Source: Saccoglossus kowalevskii
Taxonomy: Eukaryota > Hemichordata > Enteropneusta > Harrimaniidae
Direction: 5' to 3'
DNA: 58,450 bases
Assembly (NCBI RefSeq): GCF_000003605.2
Contig: NW_003132176.1
Coordinates: 1 to 58,450 of the forward strand
Shown here: one piece after another, positions 58,432-58,450 of the stretch
How the letters are laid out: every line of letters starts with the position of its first letter
Position numbering within the stretch: position 1 is the stretch's first letter
The notes under the pieces: generated by a model
What the model was told of the DNA's origin: nothing
Seen by the model: the letters and a program-made list of their open reading frames with translations, nothing else
The model's database searches: none
Position numbers and translations under genes: made by a program

Positions 58432-58450
58432 TGAATTAGTGAAAGAGTAG
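58432..58450. repeat. Cassette K, start of a further copy (cut by window end)
   Basis: Only 19 bases are visible (through GAAAGAGTAG). From the pattern at 11858, 17009 and 27577, a six-unit K ending in AAATAGTTGG is expected to follow. Confidence 0.7.

Larger units (their letters stand above)
1..58450 (+). repeat. 35-bp satellite array filling the whole window
   Basis: Direct tandem repeat with a 35-bp period, about 1,670 monomers, all in the same orientation. Landmarks in the monomer are TGAATTAGTG at positions 1-10, AAAGCGTAGG at 11-20, TTTATTCTGATG at 21-32 and CC at 34-35; 386-420 is a clean copy. The consensus has 9 A, 13 T, 9 G and 4 C, so it is about 37% GC with a strong excess of G over C on the given strand and one CpG per monomer (positions 15-16). 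Stop codons begin at 1, 6, 9, 17 and 28, which covers all three forward frames. On the reverse strand the two stops per unit close every frame within about 87 bases. No interruption by other DNA and no array edge was seen. The role is unknown; size and purity suggest eukaryotic heterochromatin. The monomer is not one I recognise. Confidence 0.98.

Noticed and set aside
1-58450. CRISPR array
   Set aside because: Repeats of about 35 bp fit in size, but there are no spacers: units abut directly and differ only by point changes and single-base indels.
1-58450. Protein-coding repeat (for example a long repeat protein)
   Set aside because: 35 is not a multiple of three, every unit has stops in all forward frames, and reverse frames close within about 29 codons. 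The GGGTCA variant replaces one reverse-strand stop with another.
1-58450. Bacterial origin or partition iterons
   Set aside because: Iteron arrays have few copies; about 1,670 copies with nothing else in 58 kb is outside that range.
1-58450. Telomere repeat
   Set aside because: Telomere units are short and G-rich; this unit is 35 bp, AT-rich and carries no TTAGGG-like core in its consensus. TTAGGG occurs only as a rare point variant (TTAGGGAAAG).
1-58450. CENP-B box in the monomer
   Set aside because: No stretch in the consensus or common variants fits the TTCG....A..CGGG pattern; the TTCGTG units of cassette C lack the rest.
1-58450. Inverted monomers or palindromic turn-arounds
   Set aside because: Looked for the reverse-complement landmarks (CTAATTCA, CTTTCAC) on the given strand and saw none.
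1-58450. Short open frames made by variant units
   Set aside because: Any such frames are brief accidents of lost stops, without start context or relation to known proteins.

Overview
The window is one uninterrupted block of satellite DNA. From the first base to the last it is a head-to-tail array of a 35-bp monomer, about 1,670 copies, all in the same orientation. A clean consensus copy lies at 386-420. I saw no unique sequence, gene, RNA gene, transposon, CRISPR array or array edge, and both ends of the window lie inside the array. Every monomer carries stop codons in all three forward frames, and the reverse frames close within about 29 codons, so nothing here looks protein-coding. An array of this size and purity points to a eukaryotic genome (centromeric, pericentromeric, subtelomeric or other heterochromatin). 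I do not recognise the monomer and cannot name the organism.

The array has layered higher-order structure. Monomers carry recurring diagnostic changes. Numbering from the T of TGAATTAG, these include GC to TA at 14-15, GGTCA replacing GTTTA at 20-24, C15 to A or T, T17 to C, TAAATT or CGAATT starts, and one-base length variants of 34 or 36 bp. The variants occur in fixed order as cassettes. I name four: K (7 monomers, 246 bp, more than 30 full or partial copies), B (10 monomers, 350 bp, always just before K when complete), C (12 monomers, 421 bp, 7 copies, the only places I saw a GAATTC site) and D (6 monomers, 210 bp, 6 copies). A frequent pair called E is listed in the findings. Between cassettes lie plain consensus monomers mixed with the GC-to-TA and GGTCA types.

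Above the cassettes are duplications of 0.45 to 3.4 kb. Examples are 37-595 repeated at 41100-41658 and in part at 51319-51773; 33215-36700 at about 52616-55830; 10632-12068 at 23098-24499; 16659-18100 at about 23939-25400; and tandem pairs at 21737/22507, 47331/47786 and 51860/54279. Copies differ by whole numbers of monomers, as expected from unequal crossing-over or similar exchange.

About thirteen short patches hold many one-base losses in short homopolymers that are absent from their paralogous copies. Most sit where the cassette order changes abruptly. They may be assembly joins or poorly polished sequence and are the main caution for anyone using the long-range order of this array. All matches and spacings were read by eye from the sequence; no alignment was run.
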